DNA of 49,686 bases from an uncultured Erysipelotrichaceae bacterium. GTDB taxonomy: Bacteria; Bacillota_I; Bacilli_A; RFN20; CAG-826. Under the pieces are notes generated by a model, which worked only from the letters and a program-made list of their open reading frames with translations, ran no database searches and was not told the origin of the DNA. How positions within the stretch are numbered: the stretch's first letter is position 1; every line of letters begins with the position of its first letter. Position numbers and translations under genes: made by a program. Shown piece by piece: positions 7,720 to 16,718 of this stretch. The stretch is taken from contig CACYSA010000010.1 of NCBI GenBank assembly GCA_902777015.1, positions 1-49,686 on the forward strand, given 5' to 3'.

Positions 7720-8608
7720 GATTAATAGTTACAAAATTTCAGCAGATGACTCTTTAGTGGATCAAATGAAAGAGGCACTCTATGCTTGTCCAAAAGCAAT
7801 TAAGTATTGTAAGAGCTTAGGGATGAGTGAAGAAATCATGGAAGAAAATGTTATCAAAATCTATGATTTTGTGAGAGACATTAATTACTGTGATAAGTGT
7901 CCTGGTATTAAAAAGTGCACTAAAGAAAATGCTTACTTAAATAGTAAAGTGACATTTAATAACGGAGTGGTGGAAACCCAACTCATTCCATGTCGCGCTC
8001 TTTTAAAACGTGTCAGTTTTGAAAGACAATTCCTCGTCCAAGACTTCCCAGATGAATGGCTTGATGAAACGATGAGCGATGTCAATAAAACAAGAGCGAG
8101 AACTCAAGCTTTCAGTGCCTTTAATAAATATGTTAAAGACGAACAAACTAACTGGATTTATATTACCGGTGGTATTGGTTCTGGTAAGAGTTATATCGCC
8201 GCGGTCATGGCCATTGAACTTGCGAAAAAAGCGATTAAAGGCAAAGTCCCAATTTGCTTCATTAATTCCGCTAAACGCATCTTAGAACTCAATGATTTAA
8301 ATAAAAAGAATAACGATGAATTCAAGAAAAAACTAGAACAATACTCTACTGTTCCAGTCTTAGTAATTGACGACTTCGGTCATGAATTTGTTAACGATTT
8401 CATTCGTGACGCCATTATTAATGAAATCATTTCTTCACGTTGCAATAAAAGATTATTTACAATCTTTACAAGCAACTATTCCTTAGGAGAAGTTGAAGTG
8501 CTCTATACCACCTCCAATAGAGGCGCGATTATCTCCAAGCAAATCGTCAAAACTATCAAAGCAATGGCGGGTGAAGAAATTAATATAGGCGATCTAAAAT
8601 TATATTAA
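7706..8608 (+). CDS. dnaI: Primosomal protein DnaI (helicase loader)
   Basis: An AAA+ ATPase of about 300 aa that delivers the replicative helicase to DNA. The N-terminal domain has a cysteine cluster (CDKCPGIKKC, near residues 62-71) as in the DnaI zinc-binding helicase-interaction domain. The C-terminal ATPase has Walker A GGIGSGKS (about 155-162) and Walker B VLVIDDFGHE (about 218). GTG at 7706 is preferred because GGAGG lies 8 nt upstream; ATG at 7700 would be too close. The gene starts inside dnaB (14-nt overlap), implying translational coupling. Its 3' end overlaps the convergent mutM-coaE gene by 29 nt. Confidence 0.94.
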   Translation: MERLKINSYKISADDSLVDQMKEALYACPKAIKYCKSLGMSEEIMEENVIKIYDFVRDINYCDKCPGIKKCTKENAYLNSKVTFNNGVVETQLIPCRALLKRVSFERQFLVQDFPDEWLDETMSDVNKTRARTQAFSAFNKYVKDEQTNWIYITGGIGSGKSYIAAVMAIELAKKAIKGKVPICFINSAKRILELNDLNKKNNDEFKKKLEQYSTVPVLVIDDFGHEFVNDFIRDAIINEIISSRCNKRLFTIFTSNYSLGEVEVLYTTSNRGAIISKQIVKTIKAMAGEEINIGDLKLY

Positions 8609-9986
8609 TAATCTTCTTAACTTCTTTAGATAGACTCTTAACATCATCGTTATTAATAACGATATAGTCTAAATCTAAACGATGTTCTTCAAAATAATTA
8701 TTATCATCATTAATGCGCTTTAAAAAAGCGCTTTTTTCTTTGTCTCTAATTTGTAATCTTTTAAATTGCTCGCTTTCAGAAATGTCCACTCCGATAATGA
8801 CATCGAACATATTTTGCATATGAGCTTTAAATAGTAATGGAACCTCACAAACAAGAAGAGGAGATTTACTATTTTTGAATTCTTTTTCTATCTCTTTTTT
8901 AACTAAAGGATGGACGATTTTTTCTAATCTATCTAAGTCCTTTTGATGACTTTTTAGATGCTCTCTTAAAGCGTCCACAAAAGGTAAATCACTCTTAATT
9001 TTTAGTCTCTTATTGACTAGCTCTTGAATGTCCTTTTTAGCGTATAAATTATGAACAATTTCATCACTAGAAAGGGCTAGATAATTAGCCTTTTTAAAGA
9101 CGTCTAAAGCGGTGGATTTACCTGAAGCAATCTTACCGACAATAGCGATTTTTATAGGCGCTCCACGCTTAATTTGACACTTTGGACAATAGGTAGTGCC
9201 ACGGCCATTTACCTTAATAAAGCGCATAAAAGCGTGACGTGAGACACACATTTGCCCATTTCGACCATAAGCGAGCAGTTTTGTTTGGAATTCTCCAGAG
9301 ATGTCTTTACCAGGATGATAAGACTTAATCGTGGAGCCGCCATCTTTAATGGCCATTGCTAAAATTCTTTTGGCTTCTTTAACGATATTTTCCCATTCGT
9401 TTTTGTCCATAAATTTCGTCGGTGTTAAAGGATGAATTTTACTAGCGAAAAGAACTTCATCAACATAGATATTTCCTAAGCCAGTCATTAATGTCTGATT
9501 AAGTAAAGCGGTCTTAATAGGAAGAGATATTTTATTACCTTGTTTAACTAGGGTAGAGACATCATCAATTTCAAAAGGTTCAGGTCCTAATTTAGCAATT
9601 TCTTTTTCTTTTAAATAATTAGATTCATTAGACATAATCATTCTTCCAAAAGATCTTGAATCGTCATAACAAAGTTTATGTCCGTTATCTAAATGAAAGA
9701 CCACTCTAGAATATTTAGTGTTTTCTTCATTTTCATCTAATTCGTAATATTTACCTTCCATTCTTAAATGAGAGATTAATACTTTGTCATTAGTTAAATG
9801 GAAGATAAGGAATTTACCACGTCGAGAAATATCTAAAAATGTTTCATTTAAAATAAATAAAATGAATTCATCACTTAAATTATTAACAATTGTTTTTCTT
9901 AAAACTTCACATTTGATAACTGTTCTATTTTTAACAATTGGTAATAAGACGTTTTTAACTGTTTCTACTTCTGGTAATTCTGGCAT
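8580..9986 (-). CDS. mutM-coaE: Fused formamidopyrimidine-DNA glycosylase (MutM/Fpg) and dephospho-CoA kinase (CoaE)
   Basis: A single 468-aa reading frame carries two complete enzymes. Residues 1-272 are MutM, which removes oxidised purines: catalytic PELPEVETV at the N-terminus, RRGKFL (Lys58), GLGNIYVDE, and the zinc finger ending GRGTTYCPKCQ. Residues 276-468 are CoaE, the last step of CoA synthesis: P-loop VGKIASGKST (283-292), SSDEI, and CEVPLLF. The usual first CxxC of the zinc finger reads CVSRH, so it may use C247, H251, C267 and C270. In many Firmicutes polA, mutM and coaE are separate neighbours; here the last two are joined without a stop. It follows polA by 10 nt. Confidence 0.93.
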   Translation of the reverse strand: MPELPEVETVKNVLLPIVKNRTVIKCEVLRKTIVNNLSDEFILFILNETFLDISRRGKFLIFHLTNDKVLISHLRMEGKYYELDENEENTKYSRVVFHLDNGHKLCYDDSRSFGRMIMSNESNYLKEKEIAKLGPEPFEIDDVSTLVKQGNKISLPIKTALLNQTLMTGLGNIYVDEVLFASKIHPLTPTKFMDKNEWENIVKEAKRILAMAIKDGGSTIKSYHPGKDISGEFQTKLLAYGRNGQMCVSRHAFMRFIKVNGRGTTYCPKCQIKRGAPIKIAIVGKIASGKSTALDVFKKANYLALSSDEIVHNLYAKKDIQELVNKRLKIKSDLPFVDALREHLKSHQKDLDRLEKIVHPLVKKEIEKEFKNSKSPLLVCEVPLLFKAHMQNMFDVIIGVDISESEQFKRLQIRDKEKSAFLKRINDDNNYFEEHRLDLDYIVINNDDVKSLSKEVKKIINIILDRLY

Positions 9987-9996
9987 AATATTTTAC

Positions 9997-12597
9997 CTAT
10001 TTAGCGTCATACCAAGTACGACCAAATCCTCCATCAACTTCAAGAGGAACATCAATACTTAACGCATTTTCCATAATATCTTTAATTAATTGATAAGCTT
10101 TTTCTTTTTCAGCCTTAGGAACTTTAAATATTAATTCGTCGTGGATTTGACAAATCATCTTAGTTTCTAATTTATTATCAAGCAAAGCTTGATGGACTTT
10201 AATCATTGCATATTTAATTAAATCCGCAGCTGTACCTTGTACAGGTGCATTCATTGCCGCTCTTTTAGCGCTTTCTCTAACTTGATAATTAGCATCATGT
10301 AATTCTCTTAAATATCTTCTTCTACCAAGCATAGTGGAGACATAACCATCTTTAACTGCATCATTAACAATACGTTGGAAGAAAGTAGCGACTTCTGGGA
10401 AAGAAGAATAGAAAGAATTAATGATATCTCTCGCTTCTTTATTAGAGATACCAAGTTGATCCGCTAAACCCCAATCGGAGATGCCGTACACCACACCAAA
10501 ATTAACTGTCTTAGCCTTTCTTCTTTGTAAGGAAGTTGGTTCATTTTGGAGGTTAAATAATTTCTTCGCAGTAGCTGCATGAATATCTTCTCCTGAAAGG
10601 AATATTTCTTTTAAAGCGGGACAGTTAGATAAAGAGGCTAAAACACGTAATTCTATTTGCGAATAATCTAAAGAAAGAATTTCATAATTATCATCTTCGT
10701 AATAGAAAGCTTTTCTAATGAGTTTTCCTTCTTCGTCTCTCACCGATATATTTTGTAAATTTGGTTCTGAAGAAGATAATCTTCCAGTTGTGGTAAGCGC
10801 TTGATTGAATTTCGCGTGGATCTTACCATCTTCATGTATATGATTTTTTAATCCCTCAACATAAGTAGTGATCAATTTAAAATATTTACGATATTCAAGT
10901 ATCTTACCAACAATTGGATGTTCATCTTGTATTTCTTTAAGTGAATCAACGGAAGTGGATAATTTCTTATTCGCCGATAAGCCTAATTTATCAAACAATA
11001 CTTCCCCAATTTGTTTAGGGGAAGCAAGATTAAAAGTGGTGCCCGCGAGTTCATAAATTTCTTTAGATAATTCATCGGCTTTCTTTTTATAAACATCACC
11101 AAAATCATCAAGAACTTTGCTGTCGATTGGGAAGCCTTCAATTTCCATATCCGCAAGTGTATCTTCTAGTGGTACTTCTAAATCTTGGAATAGTTTTAAT
11201 GAATCAGTTTTTTCAAGTTCAGAAGCAACACGATCATATAATTTCCATGAGAAAAATGCGATTTTACCAGTCTTTTGTGGATCTTCATTAGAGAACAATG
11301 ATAATCCTTCTCCACTTGTGGATATATCAATGCCATATATATTCATGACGACAGTGACATCATTTTTATTAAGTGAAGAATCCACTAAATATGAGGCCAC
11401 TAATAAATCAAAATATAATCCAGAAATAGCAATATCATTTTTAGTTAATGCTACTTTAATAGCCTTATAGTCAAAGCAATATTTTTTAACATTTTTATCG
11501 TTTAATAATGCCTTAGAAAATTCATCATTTTTTAAATCATCAAGGCTAATATAATAAACACCTTTATCACTAGCAACAGCTAAACCATATATTAAGCCTA
11601 AAGAATAATTATCATCTTCATAGTCTAGGGCAATACCAATTTCTTTTTCTTCTTTAAGATCTTTTAAAGAACTAACTTTTTTAACTTCAATTTCGGTATT
11701 TTCTAGTTCAACTTTTTTCCATTTTTGAACGATTTTAGACATGAATTGTTTTAATTCATATTTTTGACAGAATTCACTAATCGAAGCGAATTCATAACCT
11801 TGATAAATTGTGTCTTTTACGTTAAACGGTAAAGGAACATCGGTCTTAATAATGGCTAAATCTCTAGATAAGCGGCCACTGTCTTGGTCATTAATAATGG
11901 CTTCACCAATCTTACCTTTAATTTCACTTGCGTGAGCGATAATGTTATCAAAATAGCCATATTCTTGAATCAATTTAACCGCAGTTTTTTCACCGATTCC
12001 TTTAATACCTGGTAGGTTATCACTAGCGTCGCCTCTTAAGCCTTTATAATCAATAATTTGTAAAGGCTCAAAACCATATGTTGCTTTAACAACTTCAGGC
12101 GTCATAGCGACGATATCGCTCATCCCTTTACGAATAATATTAACGGTAATATTAGAATCCACTAATTGGAGGAAGTCTCTATCAGAAGTATAAACTGTTA
12201 CTTGATAGCCTTCTTTTTCCGCGAGCTTAGCGACAGTACCAGCGATATCATCACCTTCAAAGCCATGTTCTTCAAATTGGAAAATACCTAATGCTCTTAA
12301 AAAGTCTCTAGCGATAGGGAACTGCTTTACTAAATCTTCTGGTGTTGGTTTTCTATTAGCTTTATAAGATTCTAATTGTTCTTTTCTAAAAGTATCTTTA
12401 CCAGCATCAAAAGCCACCATAATGCCTTCATCGTTTTTAAGATTAGATAAAATCTTATTAATCATGTTAGAGAAGGCAAATATTGCGTTAGTGGGGGTTC
12501 CATCTTGCGAGCGCATAATTTCTACGCCTGGATAGGCGGTAGCGAAGTATGCTCTAAAGAGCAAGGAGTTTCCATCAATAATTGTAATCTTTGGCAT
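9997..12597 (-). CDS. polA: DNA polymerase I
   Basis: An 866-aa polymerase for Okazaki fragment processing and repair. The N-terminal 5'-3' exonuclease (1-290) shows TSDRDFLQL and the helix-hairpin-helix PGIKGIGEKTAVKLI. The middle region (about 300-460) resembles the 3'-5' exonuclease, but its last acidic motif appears lost (FFSWKLYDRVAS), so proofreading is probably absent as in B. subtilis Pol I. The polymerase domain has motif A DYSQIELRVLASLS, the O-helix RRKAKTVNFGVVYGIS, and motif C QIHDELIFKVP. It starts 3 nt after the dnaE stop, with GAGGA as ribosome binding site, so dnaE-polA-mutM::coaE form one operon. Confidence 0.97.
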   Translation of the reverse strand: MPKITIIDGNSLLFRAYFATAYPGVEIMRSQDGTPTNAIFAFSNMINKILSNLKNDEGIMVAFDAGKDTFRKEQLESYKANRKPTPEDLVKQFPIARDFLRALGIFQFEEHGFEGDDIAGTVAKLAEKEGYQVTVYTSDRDFLQLVDSNITVNIIRKGMSDIVAMTPEVVKATYGFEPLQIIDYKGLRGDASDNLPGIKGIGEKTAVKLIQEYGYFDNIIAHASEIKGKIGEAIINDQDSGRLSRDLAIIKTDVPLPFNVKDTIYQGYEFASISEFCQKYELKQFMSKIVQKWKKVELENTEIEVKKVSSLKDLKEEKEIGIALDYEDDNYSLGLIYGLAVASDKGVYYISLDDLKNDEFSKALLNDKNVKKYCFDYKAIKVALTKNDIAISGLYFDLLVASYLVDSSLNKNDVTVVMNIYGIDISTSGEGLSLFSNEDPQKTGKIAFFSWKLYDRVASELEKTDSLKLFQDLEVPLEDTLADMEIEGFPIDSKVLDDFGDVYKKKADELSKEIYELAGTTFNLASPKQIGEVLFDKLGLSANKKLSTSVDSLKEIQDEHPIVGKILEYRKYFKLITTYVEGLKNHIHEDGKIHAKFNQALTTTGRLSSSEPNLQNISVRDEEGKLIRKAFYYEDDNYEILSLDYSQIELRVLASLSNCPALKEIFLSGEDIHAATAKKLFNLQNEPTSLQRRKAKTVNFGVVYGISDWGLADQLGISNKEARDIINSFYSSFPEVATFFQRIVNDAVKDGYVSTMLGRRRYLRELHDANYQVRESAKRAAMNAPVQGTAADLIKYAMIKVHQALLDNKLETKMICQIHDELIFKVPKAEKEKAYQLIKDIMENALSIDVPLEVDGGFGRTWYDAK

Positions 12598-12600
12598 AGG

Positions 12601-15600
12601 CTATTCCTCAAGTGGTTCTATTTTATTGCATATAAAGTCATAATTATCATCGCGTTTTTCACGTTTGATATTAGCGATAATAAGACTATTCTTTTCTAAA
12701 AGTGGTAATCCATTAACATATGTTTCAGGGAATAAAGTTAATTCAATATCTCCTGTTTCATCAACTAAATTGACAAACGCCATTGTGGCGCCTTTTTTAG
12801 TGGAAATTGTTTTAACGCTTCTCACTAAACCCGCGATCTTCGCGCTATATTCTTCTTTCGCGGTCACTATAGGGGTGACATTTTTCGCATTTAAAATATC
12901 GGTTTTATAATGTAATGGATTATTAGAAAGCATGATACCTAAAGCATCATATTCTTTATCTAAGTTTTCTAATGGATCATCATGATCCTCAATTAAATAT
13001 GGGGCTATTAAATCAGAAAATCCGATATTTAATTGGCCATCTTCTTTAAATGATAATTCAGCGTATTGTAAAGCGCTTCTAATGCTCACTCTAAAGGAGG
13101 CTCTAGAAGGATTAAAACAATCAAAGCATCCAGCGTCCACTAATCTAGTAATCTGTTTTTCGCTAATCTTAAAGCGATACATTCTTGAGACAAAATCAAA
13201 GAAATCTTTGAATTCTCCATTAGATGTTCTTTCTTCAATAATGTTATTAACAAGTATTTCATTAATACCTTTAATGGCGTTAAGAGGGAACAATAATCCA
13301 TTTTGATAAACGATAAAATCTTTCGCGGAATAATTGATATGAGGAGGAATGATAGAAATGTTTCTTTTCTTCATTTCACTGACATATTCATTAAATTTCG
13401 TGTCATCAGTGGAACTGCTTGTTTCTAATATCGCTGCGTAAAATTCAAGTGGGTAATAATATTTTAAATACGCCATTTGGCAGGCTATTACTGAATAGAC
13501 AACAGAGTGAGATTTATTAAAGCCATAATTAGCGAATTTCTTAATAAAGTCAAAGACTTTCTTCGCTGTTTTTTCATCGTGTCCGTTTTTAATAGAACCT
13601 TCAATAAAGGCTTTCTCATTTTCTAATAATTTATCGATATCTTTTTTAGAAATCGCTCTTCTAAACATATCGGCTTCGCCCATTGAGAACCCCGCCATCG
13701 TGGTGGCAATCATATTGACTTGTTCTTGATAAACAATAATTCCATATGTCTCTTTTAAGATAGGCTCTAGACAAGGATCATCATAAATGACTTGTTCTTT
13801 ACCCTCTTTACGTTTAGCAAAAGTTGGTAAGAATTCCATTGGACCAGGTCTATTTAACGCTAATAAAGCGACAATATCTTCAAAGCAATTTGGTTTTAAT
13901 GTCTTAATTCCTCTTTTCATCGTTGATGTTTCAATTTGGAAAAGACCCATTGTTTGACCAGAAGCAATTAAAGGAAAGATGTTTTCATCACGATAAGGTA
14001 TATGTAATGTATCAATATTGACATCAGGATGATTCTTCTTAATTAAATCAACACAATAATCAATTGTGGTTAAGTTTCTTAAACCTAAAAAGTCCATCTT
14101 TAAGAAACCTTGTTCTTCTAAATATCCCATTTCATATTGCGATATATAGTGGCCACTAAAATCAGTTAAAACAGGTAAAGATGATTCTAAAGAATCATTA
14201 TTTAAAATGATACCAGCGGCGTGTAAGCCACTTTGTCTAATCAAGCCTTCAATCTTACTAGCTAAAGAAACAATCTGTAAGAAATAAGCATCGCTATCGA
14301 CTAGTTTCTTAAATTCTGGTAAGTGTTTATATGCCTCTCTAAGAGAATATTTTGGATTAGTGATACGCTTAGATAATAAATTGATATGGTTATCAGGAAA
14401 GCCATATACTCTACCCACATCTCTTAAAGATTGCTTAGCTTGAATAGTTTGGAAAGTCACGATATTAGCGACATGGTCGTTACCGTATTTCTCTCTCATA
14501 TATTCCACAACTAAGTCACGTTTAATATCCATAAAGTCAACGTCAATATCAGGCATTGTTTTTCTAAATGGATTTAAAAATCTTTCAAATTGTAAGCCGT
14601 ATTTTAATGGATCAATTTCAGTGATATTTAATAAATATGAAACTAAGCTACCAGCCGCGCTGCCTCTACCTGGACCAACGATAATATCATGACTTTTAGC
14701 AAAGCTAACATAGTCTTGAACGATTAGGAAATAATCAGCATAGCCTAAAGATATAATTGTTTCTAATTCATATTCTAAGCGCTTTAAATATTCTTCTTTG
14801 TTATCTAGTCCTAATTTCTTAAGACCGTTATAGCAATTATCTTTTAATGTTTGAACAGCATCGTCTACAGGATAGTGGAGTATCTCTCCTCTTTTTTGAT
14901 GGAAGTCAAAAGATGAGCTATTTAAAATCTTTTGCGTATTATTAATTTCTCTAGCGGTATAAATTTTTTGATAACTTGCTATTGGCATGAAATATTCTTG
15001 CCCTTCAAGTTTCTTTTCTTTAATGCTCTCTTCATTAGCGATAGCTTCAACGATTCTTAAAACAATGGCGTCATCTTTTTTTAAGTATCTAATAGTGGGG
15101 AAAGCCACACATTCATAAGAATGCTCATTAGCGAATTTTCTCACCTTATTAGCATAGCTAACATCTTCCTTCTTAACGACTTCAATACCTAAATAAAAGC
15201 CATCTTTAAATAAGTTATTATAGCTGAGTAAATATCTAGTAAAATCTTCTTCTTCGTTAACGAATTTATCTTTAAATAAGCCAGAAGAAGTGACTAGGAC
15301 CGCTAATAAACCTTCAGTATTATTAGTTAATAATTTCTTATCGAATTCCTTCTTTTGAATCGCAGAAGAAATAACTAATAAATGACGATAACCAGTTTCA
15401 TTAATCGCATATAAGCATAAAGTATCGTTTTCTATTTCAACTTCGATACCGATAATAGAAGGCTTTTTAATTGTTTCTGCAGTCTTGATAAATGATGGGA
15501 CACCATACATCACACCTTTATCGCATAAGCCCATACCGAAATAATCGTTTTTACTAACGCCAGTAGCAATTCTTTCCATGGTGAGTCCACTTTGAAGAAA

Positions 15601-15642
15601 AGAATAGCAAGATACAACACGTAGTGGGACGAAATTATTCAT
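12601..15642 (-). CDS. dnaE: DNA polymerase III alpha subunit, DnaE type
   Basis: Replicative C-family polymerase of about 1013 aa. The catalytic core is visible: GPGRGSAAGSLVSYLL, MPDIDVDFMD with the catalytic aspartates, RQSGLHAAGIIL, and KSHSVVYSVIACQMAYLK. The C-terminus has an OB-fold (AKIAGLVRSVKTISTKKGATMAFV). The N-terminal PHP domain reads FVPLRVVSCYSFL, where active PHP domains have an HxH motif, so PHP chemistry is probably lost. ATG at 15642 is chosen over the GTG at 15660 because family homology begins there. A TATAGT lies 6 nt before the ATG and there is no Shine-Dalgarno, suggesting a leaderless message. Confidence 0.96.
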   Translation of the reverse strand: MNNFVPLRVVSCYSFLQSGLTMERIATGVSKNDYFGMGLCDKGVMYGVPSFIKTAETIKKPSIIGIEVEIENDTLCLYAINETGYRHLLVISSAIQKKEFDKKLLTNNTEGLLAVLVTSSGLFKDKFVNEEEDFTRYLLSYNNLFKDGFYLGIEVVKKEDVSYANKVRKFANEHSYECVAFPTIRYLKKDDAIVLRIVEAIANEESIKEKKLEGQEYFMPIASYQKIYTAREINNTQKILNSSSFDFHQKRGEILHYPVDDAVQTLKDNCYNGLKKLGLDNKEEYLKRLEYELETIISLGYADYFLIVQDYVSFAKSHDIIVGPGRGSAAGSLVSYLLNITEIDPLKYGLQFERFLNPFRKTMPDIDVDFMDIKRDLVVEYMREKYGNDHVANIVTFQTIQAKQSLRDVGRVYGFPDNHINLLSKRITNPKYSLREAYKHLPEFKKLVDSDAYFLQIVSLASKIEGLIRQSGLHAAGIILNNDSLESSLPVLTDFSGHYISQYEMGYLEEQGFLKMDFLGLRNLTTIDYCVDLIKKNHPDVNIDTLHIPYRDENIFPLIASGQTMGLFQIETSTMKRGIKTLKPNCFEDIVALLALNRPGPMEFLPTFAKRKEGKEQVIYDDPCLEPILKETYGIIVYQEQVNMIATTMAGFSMGEADMFRRAISKKDIDKLLENEKAFIEGSIKNGHDEKTAKKVFDFIKKFANYGFNKSHSVVYSVIACQMAYLKYYYPLEFYAAILETSSSTDDTKFNEYVSEMKKRNISIIPPHINYSAKDFIVYQNGLLFPLNAIKGINEILVNNIIEERTSNGEFKDFFDFVSRMYRFKISEKQITRLVDAGCFDCFNPSRASFRVSIRSALQYAELSFKEDGQLNIGFSDLIAPYLIEDHDDPLENLDKEYDALGIMLSNNPLHYKTDILNAKNVTPIVTAKEEYSAKIAGLVRSVKTISTKKGATMAFVNLVDETGDIELTLFPETYVNGLPLLEKNSLIIANIKREKRDDNYDFICNKIEPLEE

Positions 15643-15648
15643 ACAATT

Positions 15649-15654
15649 ACTATA
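15649..15654 (-). promoter_or_regulatory. Candidate leaderless -10 box of dnaE
   Basis: Minus-strand TATAGT (15654-15649) is separated from the dnaE ATG by only 6 nt, so transcription would start at the start codon. Just upstream is a small inverted repeat, GCGC-AAGT-GCGC. No good -35 is visible. Confidence 0.45.
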
Positions 15655-15679
15655 GCGCACTTGCGCATAAAAGAGAATG

Positions 15680-15708
15680 AAAAAAGGTACCTTAATGGCA
15701 CCTTTTTA
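15680..15708. terminator. Terminator hairpin between nrnA and dnaE
   Basis: An inverted repeat AAAAAGGT/ACCTTTTT with an inner CC/GG pair around TTAAT; A and T runs flank both sides, so it could work in both directions. It lies just beyond the nrnA stop codon. Confidence 0.7.
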
Positions 15709-15724
15709 TCGATTAGTTTTCTTA

Positions 15725-16717
15725 TTAAGCGAAGAGGTCATCCAAGTCTTTAATAAAGGCTGGAAGTTGAGCGAGATTATCAATCTTCGCGCCACTGGCT
15801 TGAGCGTGACCGCCACCTTCCCATTTCGCAGCGATACCATTAATTGGTGTCCCTTTACTACGAATGGAAACTCGCCAACAATTGTCTTTTGGATCTTCAG
15901 TAACAGAGCACCAAGCATTAATGCCTTCAATGTTAGAAAATAGGTTAACATTTTCTTTGCCACGTTCAGTGGTGATATTGAGTTCTTTTTGAATATTATC
16001 GTCTAACACGTAATAAGCAACGCCGTGATCAGAAACACTAAAGTGATTGAGAATATAAGCGGTCACTTTTAAGTCATCAATCTTCTTTTGATACATTCTG
16101 TTATAAACATTACTTAAATCAATACCAGCATCTAAAAGATAAGAAGCGGTAATGAATGTCGCTTTAGAAGTGGAAGAGTATTGGAATCTTCCTGAATCCC
16201 CTGCAATACCAGAATATAAATATGAAGCTGCTTCTTTACTTAAGACATAATTTCCTTTAAAGGAAAGAATAATATCAGTTAAGATTTCAGCCGCAGCGCA
16301 AGCGTCTGTTCTAACAACTTGAATCTTGCCATATTTTTCGACTTCTGGATGGTGATCGATTTTGATTTTGAATTTAGCTTTTTTCCATCTTGGATCACTA
16401 ATACGTGAAGTATTCGCGGTATCTAAGATAATGGCTAAAAATGGCTCTTGAAACCATTCTTCAGGAAGTCGATCCATTTCTGGATATAGACGTGGAGTAA
16501 ATGTCACATGGTTATCACCAAGAACATGGATTTCCTTATTTGGGAAGTTATCTTTAAGCCAAGTGGCTAAACCCATTTGTGAGCCTAAAGCATCAAAATC
16601 AGGCATTGCATGTCTAAAGATAGCGATTCTATCGTAACGTTTAATCGCACTTAAAATACGAGTGATATCTCTTTTATTTTGTTTTACAAATTCAGTTAAT
16701 GTCGCGTTAAGTTTCAT
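15725..16717 (-). CDS. nrnA: DHH-family bifunctional oligoribonuclease / pAp phosphatase (NrnA-like)
   Basis: A 330-aa DHH/DHHA1 phosphoesterase. NrnA degrades short RNA oligomers and dephosphorylates pAp. Visible metal-binding motifs are FRHAMPDFDALGS (usually PDGDA; the middle residue is Phe here), IILDTAN, and IKIDHHPEV. The C-terminal DHHA1 domain has EGGGHAQASGAKI. The start at 16717 follows the ackA stop by one base, with AAAGGA inside the end of ackA as ribosome binding site. The longer in-frame start within ackA is rejected. A c-di-AMP phosphodiesterase without its N-terminal domains is a less likely reading. Confidence 0.9.
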   Translation of the reverse strand: MKLNATLTEFVKQNKRDITRILSAIKRYDRIAIFRHAMPDFDALGSQMGLATWLKDNFPNKEIHVLGDNHVTFTPRLYPEMDRLPEEWFQEPFLAIILDTANTSRISDPRWKKAKFKIKIDHHPEVEKYGKIQVVRTDACAAAEILTDIILSFKGNYVLSKEAASYLYSGIAGDSGRFQYSSTSKATFITASYLLDAGIDLSNVYNRMYQKKIDDLKVTAYILNHFSVSDHGVAYYVLDDNIQKELNITTERGKENVNLFSNIEGINAWCSVTEDPKDNCWRVSIRSKGTPINGIAAKWEGGGHAQASGAKIDNLAQLPAFIKDLDDLFA

Positions 16718-16718
16718 A

